Positions 17,328 to 26,196 of a stretch of 64,000 bases of DNA are shown in pieces. Position 1 is the first letter of the stretch. Each line of letters starts with the position of its first letter. The notes beneath the pieces are model-generated. The model was not told the origin of the DNA and searched no databases. It worked only from the letters and a program-made list of their open reading frames with translations. A program made the position numbers and the translations under genes. Origin of the DNA: Bdellovibrio reynosensis (lineage in GTDB: Bacteria > Bdellovibrionota > Bdellovibrionia > Bdellovibrionales > Bdellovibrionaceae); NCBI RefSeq assembly GCF_022814725.1, contig NZ_CP093442.1:2666001-2730000 (forward strand). Reading direction: 5' to 3'.

Positions 17328-18209
17328 TTAATTTCCTTTTTGATCTGCTTTTTCCGGTTGAGCTTTGATGATGATACCTTTACCTGGGGGAACTCCCATT
17401 TGTTTTCCGGGTGCTGGAGCGTTGGCTTCGGCCTGTTTTAATTTCACATTTCTTACAGCAACATTGGCAGTCCCCTCGGGGATTGACCCGAAGACTGTCT
17501 TAAGAATTGTGGTTGAATAAGGCATATTGTTAGTCGCTTCTGAGGGATTGGAAACAAGTTCAGTCGTTATTCCTTGTGCCATGGCGTTGGTGCCAAGAAC
17601 TTCGCCTCGTTCATTTACGTAACTTAAGAATTTACTGTCTTTAAAAGTATTTAAAATTTTAAAAGATCTAAAACCGTTGTAAGTCATTTCCTTACCAACC
17701 AAAGCTTGTCCGCGATAGATGACGCCATCTTCTTCGGCGATAGCTTGATATTCATAGTTGGTTTCTGCTTGCAGTCCTTCTTTACTTTTCAGCATTAGAT
17801 AAACGAGGAAAGTAGAAAGGAAGGTGCCCTTCGGGATTTTCTTCTCAAGGCGCTGAAGTTTTCCACCGCTGCGAATAACTCCACTCATGGTGTTATTTTT
17901 AAATTTTGCGTCGATGGTCTTACTTTCTTTTCCGGCAAGGGTTGTATATTCGTAGGAAACCGGTGCAAGTTCCGCGTCTGCGACGGCCTTTAAGCTTTCA
18001 GTGACTTCACTAGGACCTTTGCCAGTTTTCAAAAAATAAGTGGAAATGAATTGTTTCTTTTTAGTTTCAAATTCATAGCGGCTGATGATGTATCCGATGT
18101 GCTGATCACCTGAAAGGATCTTGAAATATCCCTCAAATAATATTTCTGCCTGCGAACTGAGCGGCAGTAACAGGGTTATAAAAATAACTGCGAACTTTTG
18201 ACGGACCAT
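17328..18209 (-). CDS. Exported protein of unknown function
   Basis: About 293 residues beginning MVRQKFAVIFITLLLPLSSQAEIL, a Sec signal peptide cut after SQA. The mature protein is beta-rich with a repeated pattern (GYIISRYEFETKKKQFISTYFL) and ends in a Lys/Pro/Gly-rich tail. It resembles periplasmic proteins with a DUF3108-like beta fold, but I cannot assign a family. The ATG at 18207-18209 is preferred over the upstream TTG because GGAAGGAAG precedes it. It is probably co-transcribed with nagZ (3 bp gap), hinting at a role in wall metabolism, but that is guilt by association only. Confidence 0.82.
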   Translation of the reverse strand: MVRQKFAVIFITLLLPLSSQAEILFEGYFKILSGDQHIGYIISRYEFETKKKQFISTYFLKTGKGPSEVTESLKAVADAELAPVSYEYTTLAGKESKTIDAKFKNNTMSGVIRSGGKLQRLEKKIPKGTFLSTFLVYLMLKSKEGLQAETNYEYQAIAEEDGVIYRGQALVGKEMTYNGFRSFKILNTFKDSKFLSYVNERGEVLGTNAMAQGITTELVSNPSEATNNMPYSTTILKTVFGSIPEGTANVAVRNVKLKQAEANAPAPGKQMGVPPGKGIIIKAQPEKADQKGN

Positions 18210-18332
18210 CGTCGAGCTTCCTTCCAATGAAGTATGCCCTAAAGTCTGTCATCTCACTATTGAACAAGTCAAAGTTTTCGAGGTCGAGTTGTTGCTTCAA
18301 TCGACAGACTAATACAGAATGTCTAAAGGCAG

Positions 18333-20555
18333 ATGTTAAATAGAAAAAGCACTTTCACACAGAATATAGAAAATCAAAAAGGTCAGGTGGCTTTGTTCGT
18401 CGCTTTGATCTTTCAAGTGCTATTTCTTTTTTTCGCGATGGTTATCAACGTGGGTCTTTTAGTTCATCATAAAATTAATTTGCAAAACTCGGTTGATTTA
18501 GCGGCTTATTACGGCGCTATGAAACAAGCTGAAGGCATGAACACGATTGCCCACGTAAATTATCAAATTCGTCAAAGTTGGAAGCTGTTGGCATGGCGCT
18601 ATCGTATGCTTGGGTCTGCAGGTGACTTTAAGGAACATCCGTTTAATAAGTTTTATAAAAACCTGCAAGGTGGGGACGAAGACGGTATCAATCCGGCGAA
18701 GCAGGATTTCTATGATGCTCCGTCATTTTGTATTACCTATATTCCTTTTAAACCAATGCCGCCTGCGGAAAGTACTTGCAGAGATATTGCGACGAAAAGT
18801 GGTATTAAACTTTTCGATGTCCCACAAGTTTTCATCGACTTACCAAACATCTCTGGAAAAGTCCGTGGACTTTCGCAACTTCTATTAAACAATGCCATTG
18901 ATCGATGCCAACTTATCGGTGGGTTTAACTACACATTGCTTGGTGGATTCGTCGTCGCCTTTAATATCGATCAAGGGAACCGTATGCTCTTGATGTCTTA
19001 TCTTTCTCGCGCTATGAGCCCGAGCTCTCCGCAAGATGATTTCTTTGATATTGATGGGCAAAGTGTGCATGACGGTATTGAAAAGACACTTAGGAACAAT
19101 CTGACCTCGGCTAACAACACGTCGGATTTAAAGTTTCAGGTTTATAATTCTTTAGGTCATTCCAACTGCAATAGTTCTGGCGTGGATAAAGGAAGTCCTG
19201 CGAAGTGGCTTGTGCCGATTAAGACTATTCCGGCATTTAATTATATCGACAATAACTGTGACTCTAATTCGATCGGCCCCCAAGGCAGAATGCTTGATAG
19301 CAGTCAGGGTAATTGGCCTAGATACAGTAGAACAGCGGGTTCCCCTTTCTTTGAACAAATCAAAGAACTTGCGCCTTTTATCGGAATTAGAAATCCTTTA
19401 AGCGATATTTATAATTATTCAATTGGGGTTGAAAAGAACCCATGGTGCATGGCGTATGTGGGTGTTTCAGCCACATCGCAACCAAAAATTCCTTTTTCTC
19501 CGTTTGGTTCAATCACTTTAAAAGCGCGCGCATTTTATAAACCTTTCGGTGGTCGCGTCGGTCCGTGGTACTACAACCGTTGGCCGTCGGGCGCAGCTGG
19601 CGCAAAAGGTTCAACTGGTTCACCAGATGAGCGTTTAGATCCGAATTTGCCACCACGAATTCATGACGTAGCCAACGTCGGTGACCCAAAAGATCCCACT
19701 CGTGCTGCTAACTACAGTCGATTTGTTGGTGATAAGTTTGGTTTAAAAAGTCGTCGTGTGATGTATCAGTACGGAAAATCTATCTTTGGTTTAGACCCAA
19801 ATTGGAAAGTAACAAACGAAGACTCAACATTTACTGATACGCTGAATGGTCAAACTGATTTTAGCGATGGAGCCCCTAACTTTGATCATTGGAATCATTT
19901 GCCATTTAAGTTTGCTGATCGGGGCGCAAGCTTAGACATTCTTGCTTGGAACGACAAACAAGATCAGCCTTCACGCATGCGTGAACTAGAACTTGCGGCT
20001 GTTTTACCAGATGCTTTTGATATGGCTTACTATTCCATCGAGCCTGATTTTTATCATAACTATTATGTGCGCCTGCGTGATGGTTTCTTAAAGGGGCCTG
20101 GTGCCGCCTTCGCTTCTGAAAAAGAACTTTTAGGGGATATCGGAATGCATCGTGGTTTCAACCAAGGTGGGGTGAACTACGACAGGTTCAGCGTAAAAAA
20201 CCAATTTGAAGTAGTTAAAAAGAGTGCGCATTTAAGCTCTACAGTCGATTTTGCATCGAAGCTCACTTATATTTCGCAGAATTGGGAACATGCTCTGACG
20301 GGATGGGCGCCAATTAATTTGTTAAACTATGCTTTAGATACCAATAAATTTGGTAAATGTGCGGCTCGTCCACTGGGCGCAGATAATAACGATCCTAGGC
20401 CTGCCAACCCTGGCAACTGCGTTGTCGGTGGAACTACGGGGTATTCGGTAAAAATGGTTTCTTCAGACTACCTACGCAGTAATGACTTGAACTTAGGTGG
20501 TGAAGGCGTCAATGGCCCCCTCTTAAATCCGCCTCCAAATGAAGAAGAATTCTAA
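18333..20555 (+). CDS. TadG-like membrane-anchored exported protein
   Basis: A 740-residue protein. After a short basic N-terminus comes QKGQVALFVALIFQVLFLFF, one hydrophobic helix at about 19-43, then HHKINLQNSVDLAAYYGAM. This Gly-Gln/helix/Gln-x-x-x-Asp-Ala-Ala arrangement matches the N-terminus of TadG/TadE pilus-assembly pseudopilins. The large remainder (about 60-740) is extracytoplasmic, Pro/Gly/Asn-rich, and not recognised. A ribosome site AAAGG lies just before the ATG. It leads a plus-strand cluster with two Gly-rich exported proteins and is divergent from the nagZ unit. No other tad genes are nearby. Confidence 0.8.
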   Translation: MLNRKSTFTQNIENQKGQVALFVALIFQVLFLFFAMVINVGLLVHHKINLQNSVDLAAYYGAMKQAEGMNTIAHVNYQIRQSWKLLAWRYRMLGSAGDFKEHPFNKFYKNLQGGDEDGINPAKQDFYDAPSFCITYIPFKPMPPAESTCRDIATKSGIKLFDVPQVFIDLPNISGKVRGLSQLLLNNAIDRCQLIGGFNYTLLGGFVVAFNIDQGNRMLLMSYLSRAMSPSSPQDDFFDIDGQSVHDGIEKTLRNNLTSANNTSDLKFQVYNSLGHSNCNSSGVDKGSPAKWLVPIKTIPAFNYIDNNCDSNSIGPQGRMLDSSQGNWPRYSRTAGSPFFEQIKELAPFIGIRNPLSDIYNYSIGVEKNPWCMAYVGVSATSQPKIPFSPFGSITLKARAFYKPFGGRVGPWYYNRWPSGAAGAKGSTGSPDERLDPNLPPRIHDVANVGDPKDPTRAANYSRFVGDKFGLKSRRVMYQYGKSIFGLDPNWKVTNEDSTFTDTLNGQTDFSDGAPNFDHWNHLPFKFADRGASLDILAWNDKQDQPSRMRELELAAVLPDAFDMAYYSIEPDFYHNYYVRLRDGFLKGPGAAFASEKELLGDIGMHRGFNQGGVNYDRFSVKNQFEVVKKSAHLSSTVDFASKLTYISQNWEHALTGWAPINLLNYALDTNKFGKCAARPLGADNNDPRPANPGNCVVGGTTGYSVKMVSSDYLRSNDLNLGGEGVNGPLLNPPPNEEEF

Positions 20556-20570
20556 TCGGTCATTCAGAGT

Positions 20571-20634
20571 GTCTCACTTTGAAACGTTCCAATTAAAACT
20601 ACAGAATTTCAGACTTTTGTCCGAAAAGTGAGAC
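20571..20634 (+). other. Long-range inverted repeat in intergenic region
   Basis: GTCTCACTTT at 20571-20580 is exactly complementary to AAAGTGAGAC at 20625-20634, with a 44-nt loop. It lies between the TadG-like gene and the next exported gene and could be an RNA stem-loop in the 5' leader, a processing site, or a paired operator. No T-tract follows, so it is not a simple terminator. Confidence 0.6.
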
Positions 20635-20649
20635 ATAGGGGAACTCTTT

Positions 20650-22089
20650 ATGATGAGGCTTGCACTCAAACATCTGACAATCATGTTGGCCGTGTCGGCT
20701 ATTTCTCTATCGCCGTTGCATGTTTATGCTGCGGAACCTGTTGCTGCAGCTACTAGTGGAACTACTGCTCCTCAAGGGAGTGGAGATAATAATGAAGCTG
20801 GGCTCGATCTTCAATTAAGAGATTCTTTCATCAAAGAAAAGGGAACTTTAGAAGCAAATCATAGCCAGTTGGTCGTAGATGAAAAGGCATATGCGGATGT
20901 GCTGAAGAATCTTCAGCGATACATCGATCGTCAACCGACATGTGTGAAAACCCATTCGGGAGCTGCCTATGCTTGTCTTGAAAACTGGAGTCCTAATATT
21001 CTGACAGGTGTAACTACTTTGAATACACTGATGTCAACAGTTGGAAGTGTGGCGGTTAAAGATCAATGTAGTAAGTTCGCAAGAGGTATGGATATCGCCA
21101 AAGCCGCAATGACAGCATATACCGCTGCATGCGGATCTGCTAAAGCAGGTTGTGGTTTTTACTGTGTTAGTGCTCGTGACGCACTTAAGGATTTTAAGAA
21201 AAGTGCAGCTCGTGCTGAAGCTGTAAGCTGTAAAAACCCAGCTGCGGGATGTGGCTCTGCCGTGACGGATTTCAATACGTCACTTCGTAGCATGAGTAAA
21301 ATGGCGGACGATGAGTTAAAAGGAAACGTACAAAGATCAACGGCCGGAAAAGCCGGCCTATGCACTGAGAAGTACGCAAACCTTTTAACTTCAGCAGTAG
21401 CTGGTATCGCCAGCCTTATGAACGCAATCAAACAAGGTAAAGAGTGCGAAGAGGAAACAGAAGGTGACCCAACTACTCCTGCTTCTGATCCTTTAAAAGA
21501 AAAATGTAGCGATCCTGCAAACGCCAATTTGCCAGAATGTATCTGTTTAAAAAATCCAAGAACTCCAGGTTGTTCTAATGCATTTGAAAAACCAGGGGAC
21601 CTTTCTGCTGGTGGTAACATTGGTACTGGCGCTACGGATAGAACAAATATCGCGGCGCCAACAGGCGGTCCTGATTTAGGTCCTCAAGGTCCAGCTGATA
21701 TGCCAATTCCAGAAAGAAATCCAACTTCAGATTCTGGGGGTGTGGGTGCGCCATCAGGTGGTGGAGCTAGCCTTGGTGGCGGTGGCCTAAGTGGCGGCGG
21801 TGGAGCTGGTGGTGATAAATCCGAAGCCTCTAAAAAAGGTTTAGACACAAACATCCTTGGCGGCGCCGGAGGCGGTGGCGGAGGAGGCGGCTGGGGTGCA
21901 GCCGGTGGCGGAAGTTCTGCCAACTCAAAATATAGATCTTACCTTCCTGGTGGCAAAAACGATCCTAATAAGGGCATGGCAGGCAGCCAAGCTTGGACGA
22001 AGGAAGTCACTGGCCAAGGTGGAAAATCCAATTGGGATAAAATCAAAGAGCGCTACCGCGACAACAAGGGCACTTTACTTAGCAATTAG
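20650..22089 (+). CDS. Gly-rich exported protein
   Basis: A 479-residue protein with signal peptide MMRLALKHLTIMLAVSAISLSPLHVYAA. Residues about 50-300 are Cys-rich (TCVKTHSGAAYACLE, CGSAKAGCGFYC, CKNPAAGCGS), suggesting several disulfides in the periplasm or outside. From about 350 the sequence turns into a Gly/Ser low-complexity region, and the tail reads GKSNWDKIKERYRDNKG. That tail resembles the end of the next protein (SIFLMMTRRYK), a possible common sorting or processing signal. No family recognised. An AGGGGA site precedes the ATG. Confidence 0.82.
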   Translation: MMRLALKHLTIMLAVSAISLSPLHVYAAEPVAAATSGTTAPQGSGDNNEAGLDLQLRDSFIKEKGTLEANHSQLVVDEKAYADVLKNLQRYIDRQPTCVKTHSGAAYACLENWSPNILTGVTTLNTLMSTVGSVAVKDQCSKFARGMDIAKAAMTAYTAACGSAKAGCGFYCVSARDALKDFKKSAARAEAVSCKNPAAGCGSAVTDFNTSLRSMSKMADDELKGNVQRSTAGKAGLCTEKYANLLTSAVAGIASLMNAIKQGKECEEETEGDPTTPASDPLKEKCSDPANANLPECICLKNPRTPGCSNAFEKPGDLSAGGNIGTGATDRTNIAAPTGGPDLGPQGPADMPIPERNPTSDSGGVGAPSGGGASLGGGGLSGGGGAGGDKSEASKKGLDTNILGGAGGGGGGGGWGAAGGGSSANSKYRSYLPGGKNDPNKGMAGSQAWTKEVTGQGGKSNWDKIKERYRDNKGTLLSN

Positions 22090-22101
22090 AGGAAGCGATT
22101 T

Positions 22102-23076
22102 ATGAAGACGATTATAAAAATAATGGTGGCATTAAGTTTTACGATGTCTTCAGCATTTTCATTTGCAGCAGATAAAGCGACAGGCGGTATTGAAGCAACG
22201 GCCAATGCAAAAAATGGCGCCGCGAACAATGCTTCAGTAAAAGATGGTGCGGATAAATCTAATAGCGCGAACAAAGGTGCGCAGCTTACTCAATACTTAA
22301 CGGGTGCGATGATGTTTGCTATGGCAGCATCACAAAAGCCACCATGCAGCTCTGGAAATGGCGGATCTTGTGCCTTGATGGCGGCGTTCACAATGATGGG
22401 CGTGCTTTCAATGATGCAGGGAAAAGAGCATGGTTCTGCGGCTAAAAGCGCAGGTCTTACAAGTTCCTTAACTGACGGATTGGGTGATAATCCTTTTGAT
22501 TATTCAGACGTTGATTTAACAAATCCAAATAACCCACTAAGCAAAGATCCAAGCGTTAAAGCACTTGGTAACAATATTAAGTCCTTACAAAGTGCTGGAT
22601 ACAACGCTAAAAAAGGAACGATCACAACTCCTGATGGTAAATCGTATAAAGCAAAAGATTTTTCTTCAGCTGCAGCGATGGCAGCAGCTGGATTGCCTCC
22701 AGGTGCAGCGATGGGTATTGCTGCTGCCTATGATGAAGCTTCAAAAAAAGCAGCCAGCAAAGTTGAAAAAATTAAATTAGGTTCAATGACTGCCACTGCG
22801 GGATTTGAAGAAGGCGGCGGCGGCGGAATGGATCGACCATCATCTGAAGGTTCTGATGAAGCTCCGGCATATGCAGCTACCGGGGGTGATTCTAGTGCCG
22901 AAAGAATTAACCTAGAGCGTGATCCTTCAAGTCTAGCGGGTATGCAAAAAGACTATAACGGTGAACCCATTGGTGTGGCTGCAGATAGTATCTTTCTGAT
23001 GATGACTCGCAGATATAAAGTTAAAGAAAGCCAAGAGTCATTTTATAATGACGCTGAATTGGCTTTACAAAAATAA
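22102..23076 (+). CDS. Exported Ala/Gly-rich protein
   Basis: A 324-residue protein with signal peptide MKTIIKIMVALSFTMSSAFSFAA. Its central part has hydrophobic segments (LTQYLTGAMMFAMAAS, ALMAAFTMMGVLSMMQ) that could be membrane-interacting, then a short Gly run (GGGGGM) and the tail GVAADSIFLMMTRRYKVKESQ. It follows the 479-residue protein by 12 bp with a strong AGAGGAAG ribosome site, so the two are surely co-transcribed, and its tail echoes that protein's tail. Its stop is only 1 bp from the convergent murU-like stop. Function unknown. Confidence 0.82.
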   Translation: MKTIIKIMVALSFTMSSAFSFAADKATGGIEATANAKNGAANNASVKDGADKSNSANKGAQLTQYLTGAMMFAMAASQKPPCSSGNGGSCALMAAFTMMGVLSMMQGKEHGSAAKSAGLTSSLTDGLGDNPFDYSDVDLTNPNNPLSKDPSVKALGNNIKSLQSAGYNAKKGTITTPDGKSYKAKDFSSAAAMAAAGLPPGAAMGIAAAYDEASKKAASKVEKIKLGSMTATAGFEEGGGGGMDRPSSEGSDEAPAYAATGGDSSAERINLERDPSSLAGMQKDYNGEPIGVAADSIFLMMTRRYKVKESQESFYNDAELALQK

Positions 23077-23077
23077 C

Positions 23078-24073
23078 TTATAATAAGATTGAATCAGAAA
23101 TCTCAGCACCAGCAGGCACAGATCCGTTGGTGTTCACTATGACATTTTTTAATTTAGATCCAGGACCTATAAAACTTTGCGGTCCTGCCACAAGCAAACC
23201 TTCAATCACAGCAGACTCATCAACCTTAGCACTTTCAGCGATGATATATTTCCCCGTGCCGCGTGCACGAACTTGAATTTGATCTTTACCGTATTTTTTA
23301 ATTCTTGTTTCTAAGGCATCCTTTTGAAAGCAACTTTGGTGAGCCACCAAATACTCAAAACAGGTTTCAGAAGCCTCAAGAAAATCCTTTGGATTACCAG
23401 TTTCAAACCATGAACATTCAAAAGGAAAAGCTTCCACGTGTTCACCATTTTGTATGGCAGCAGTTAAAGCATCATAAAGAATATTTGAAACGCCTTCTTT
23501 AGGAAGATAATCAAAGACTCGTTCAGAAAGGATTTGCACCCCTACAAAGTGCCAACCCTTGTTGCCTCCGTTTATAGAAGCTTTCCCGAAACCGCGAACA
23601 CCGTTTTTGGAATCAGCCCAAACGCCACCGAACTGAGTGCCAACACCGGCGTGATTCATCACTAAAAGTGTAGCGAGTGCGTCTGATTCAATGTGATGAG
23701 CTAACGCCTTTTCAAGAATATCAGGTTCAGCGGGCAAAATAACTTCATCAGCATTCATCATGACAAAATGTCCGCCACCTATGAAGTGCGCGCGAGCTTT
23801 ACTTAAACCACCACCACTGCCAAGGATCTCGCCAACTTCATCTGAAAAAATCAAATCTTTAGCACCATGGGAAAGACTGTGGAAAAGCTCGTGGATTTTT
23901 CCTGGTAGATGAAAAGTATTAACGACCAACTTGTCTATGGGTGTCTTGCCAAGGAATGCCAATGCATGGGCCGCGAGTGGTAAAGTCAGAAATGGAATTG
24001 CTGGCTTAGGTAAAGTTAAAGTGTAGGGACGAAGGCGGGTGCCTTCCCCCGCGGCCAGCAACATCACATTCAT
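23078..24073 (-). CDS. murU: N-acetylmuramate-1-phosphate uridylyltransferase-like (MurU-type)
   Basis: A 331-residue sugar-nucleotide transferase with the N-terminal signature LLAAGEGTRLRPYTLTLPKPAIPF and a metal-binding NADE (VMMNADEVIL). In the AmgK-MurU pathway it converts MurNAc-1-phosphate to UDP-MurNAc, bypassing de novo synthesis. The pairing with amgK (4 bp overlap) supports this over a mannose- or glucose-specific role. It is about 100 residues longer than Pseudomonas MurU; the extra C-terminus (KYIIAESAKVDESAVIEGLL, PGSKLKNVIV) looks like left-handed beta-helix repeats as in GlmU. Cytoplasmic. Confidence 0.75.
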   Translation of the reverse strand: MNVMLLAAGEGTRLRPYTLTLPKPAIPFLTLPLAAHALAFLGKTPIDKLVVNTFHLPGKIHELFHSLSHGAKDLIFSDEVGEILGSGGGLSKARAHFIGGGHFVMMNADEVILPAEPDILEKALAHHIESDALATLLVMNHAGVGTQFGGVWADSKNGVRGFGKASINGGNKGWHFVGVQILSERVFDYLPKEGVSNILYDALTAAIQNGEHVEAFPFECSWFETGNPKDFLEASETCFEYLVAHQSCFQKDALETRIKKYGKDQIQVRARGTGKYIIAESAKVDESAVIEGLLVAGPQSFIGPGSKLKNVIVNTNGSVPAGAEISDSILL

Positions 24074-25089
24074 AATGATTCGTACTTTCTTTCTAACGCC
24101 CCAGAATCAATAAGCACATCACCAAATGCCTTATACTCTGGGAATTCATTAATAGCTTTCATCACGCGACGTAAAGTTCCTGGCAGATACTTTAAATATC
24201 TGCGGTCTTCACGCAAGTGGAAGAAGCTTGCAAAACTGCCGCAAGCTTTAAAGCAACGTTGAATGGATTGCAGTTCATAAGTGCGATCGAATTGTTCACG
24301 GGAAAAATCTTTAGGCAAGTATTCCTTAGATTTATCTAAATAGTACTCAATAAGTCTGTTAGCCATCTTGTCGTTCATATCAACGTAAGAGTCTCTCATC
24401 AAGCTTACTAAGTCATATTGAATCGGTCCTAAACGTGCATCTTGAAAATCAATAACACTCATTTGATCTAACTTGATCATCAAATTGCGAGAATGGTAAT
24501 CGCGGTGGGCAATGCGCTTTGGTTCTTTATCAAGGCGAGAGCAAATATCTAAAAAGATGTCGCCAATTTCTTTGTTCGCGGACTCACTAAAATTAAATTT
24601 TAAAATACCTGAAAGTAAATTGTCTTTACCGTAGTTCATTTCCCATAGGAATTTTTCTGTATCAAACTTAATTTTAAAAGCAGTGCAGTCTGACTTATCC
24701 AAGGTTGCAGGATGATGAATCTTAACTATCTCATCAATGGCCATTTGATAAAATTCAAGAGCTGGCTCCTGGCTTTGGCTTTCCCAGTATTTTCTTTCTA
24801 AAGTCAGATCGCCTAAGTCTTCAAGCAGAACAAGTCCCTCTTGCGGAGACATGGCAATTACTTGGGGGACGTGAACTCCATTTTTAGCGAAGTGATTTAA
24901 AACACTTAAGAAAGGGTAGTTGTCAGGTTGAAAAGGTTCCCAACGCATCAAAACCCAAGACTGTGCATCAAGAACAACGCGATAGTATCTTCGGTTTGAA
25001 GCATCTCCTGCCAAAGAAAAAACTTTGTAGGAATCAGATTTAAGGGAACGAGATAGAAACGGATTTAAAAATTCATCGTGAGTGACCAT
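24070..25089 (-). CDS. amgK: Aminoglycoside-phosphotransferase-family sugar kinase (AmgK-type)
   Basis: About 339 residues with a choline/aminoglycoside kinase fold. It has the catalytic loop HRDYHSRN at 195-202 and the metal-binding DFQDA at 214-218, followed by GPIQYDLVSLMRD, the signature of AmgK, the anomeric MurNAc/GlcNAc kinase. It would phosphorylate MurNAc at C1 to feed the MurU-like enzyme whose start it overlaps. The ATG at 25087-25089 is preferred to a GTG 21 bp upstream because GAGAA lies at proper spacing, though both are weak. Cytoplasmic; links with NagZ in wall recycling. Confidence 0.8.
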   Translation of the reverse strand: MVTHDEFLNPFLSRSLKSDSYKVFSLAGDASNRRYYRVVLDAQSWVLMRWEPFQPDNYPFLSVLNHFAKNGVHVPQVIAMSPQEGLVLLEDLGDLTLERKYWESQSQEPALEFYQMAIDEIVKIHHPATLDKSDCTAFKIKFDTEKFLWEMNYGKDNLLSGILKFNFSESANKEIGDIFLDICSRLDKEPKRIAHRDYHSRNLMIKLDQMSVIDFQDARLGPIQYDLVSLMRDSYVDMNDKMANRLIEYYLDKSKEYLPKDFSREQFDRTYELQSIQRCFKACGSFASFFHLREDRRYLKYLPGTLRRVMKAINEFPEYKAFGDVLIDSGALERKYESL

Positions 25090-25135
25090 AAGAAAAATTC
25101 TCACAGACACTCGCGGGATTTACAAGAACTTACTG

Positions 25136-26008
25136 TTAGGCATCAATCGGGGAATCTTTAATAAAGAAAAGCTCAAGAACCTCTTTCAGACCTGCGGAAC
25201 TTAATGGTGCACGGTCGACTTCAAAACAATTCACTGTGATTTCATCAATCATGTTGGAAGTTAAAGTCGTACTGCCAAGATCTGCTAAAGGCACTGAGGA
25301 ACTTGTAATGATCAGGGGTTCATCAGCAAAAGGTTCATCGTTGATATAGTCCATCAGAAGTTCTTGTTCAGCCGCATTTAAGTTCTCGGCATTTTCAATA
25401 TATATTGTCATTGCGCCAAGCTTAGCGATGTCATGGGCAGAGTGAAGTTGTCCCTTAATATCGTTAAATGGCACAAACGCCCAACGACCTGTAAGCTCGT
25501 GCAGCTGCAAGGCTACTTTTTTATTCGTATTTTCCGAACGACCCTGAAGATGAATTAAGTGCGATACTAAGTCGCTTACTAGACCTTCGTTCGGTTCTTC
25601 GGCTTCGTCTTCTTTTAAAATTTCATCAATCGAAGGCAGGGGATCTTCACCGAACAAACGAACGTTATCTAAGTTGACTTGTGCTTTGGTGATTTCAGCT
25701 AGATTGGATTCTCGTTGATCAAGGTACCATTTGTACATTGCAGGCTCTAACACCATTCTAACTAATTGAGTTACACCTTGGCGTTTCTCGGCATTGAGAT
25801 CATCTGCTGCGGGAACAACTGCAGTACCTAGAATGGATCCATTCACCTTAATTGGAATGTGTAAGTCACGCCCCCGCGTATACACGTCTTCAGAACTTAA
25901 TTCGGCTAAGTCCATTAATTGACGAATTTGCAAACCCTTCCCATAGCGGCTAGCTAGAATCTGCTTAAGTCTATTTACAAATGAGCTGTCTAACGTTGAG
26001 TGCTGCAT
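25136..26008 (-). CDS. Degenerate sigma-54-activator-like protein lacking ATPase motifs
   Basis: A 290-residue protein. Its N-terminus (SSFVNRLKQILASRYGKGL) resembles that of the adjacent activator (HVINKLKQILSAWWNIDV). Its C-terminal part has segments recalling the central AAA domain: AMTIYIENAENLNAAEQELLMDYI at the Walker B place and PLIITSSSVPLADL at the sensor I place. No Walker A, GAFTGA loop or Fis-type HTH is present, so it cannot remodel sigma-54 holoenzyme itself. A decayed paralogue or a regulatory partner of the neighbouring activator are both possible. The ATG has only a weak ribosome site. The assignment rests on weak similarity seen by eye. Confidence 0.6.
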   Translation of the reverse strand: MQHSTLDSSFVNRLKQILASRYGKGLQIRQLMDLAELSSEDVYTRGRDLHIPIKVNGSILGTAVVPAADDLNAEKRQGVTQLVRMVLEPAMYKWYLDQRESNLAEITKAQVNLDNVRLFGEDPLPSIDEILKEDEAEEPNEGLVSDLVSHLIHLQGRSENTNKKVALQLHELTGRWAFVPFNDIKGQLHSAHDIAKLGAMTIYIENAENLNAAEQELLMDYINDEPFADEPLIITSSSVPLADLGSTTLTSNMIDEITVNCFEVDRAPLSSAGLKEVLELFFIKDSPIDA

Positions 26009-26122
26009 ATAACCACGTACCCCTTACGAAAGACTCTTCATTACAAGAGTGATGCCAAAGCCGGACGGAGTTACAATAGTCTTTTAAAATCAGATGGATA
26101 GGCTATTTTCAGGCAAAGAAAA

Positions 26123-26149
26123 GGGCCTTGTGATTTCCTCACAAAGCCC
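26123..26149 (-). terminator. Rho-independent terminator after the sigma-54 activator
   Basis: On the minus strand GGGCTTTGTGA pairs with TCACAAGGCCC around GGAAA and is followed by TTTTCTTT. It lies 48 bp beyond the activator stop. Confidence 0.8.
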
Positions 26150-26196
26150 TCTAAATTTAGATCATTACGGTAATTTATTTAGGGTCGGTGCCGCTT

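Noticed and set aside
20615-20622. TTTGTCCG occurring in intergenic DNA here, near 59680 and near 63987
   Set aside because: An 8-mer is expected about twice by chance; flanks do not match.
21684-21923. Pro-rich minus-strand ORF
   Set aside because: Antisense shadow of the Gly-rich coding region.
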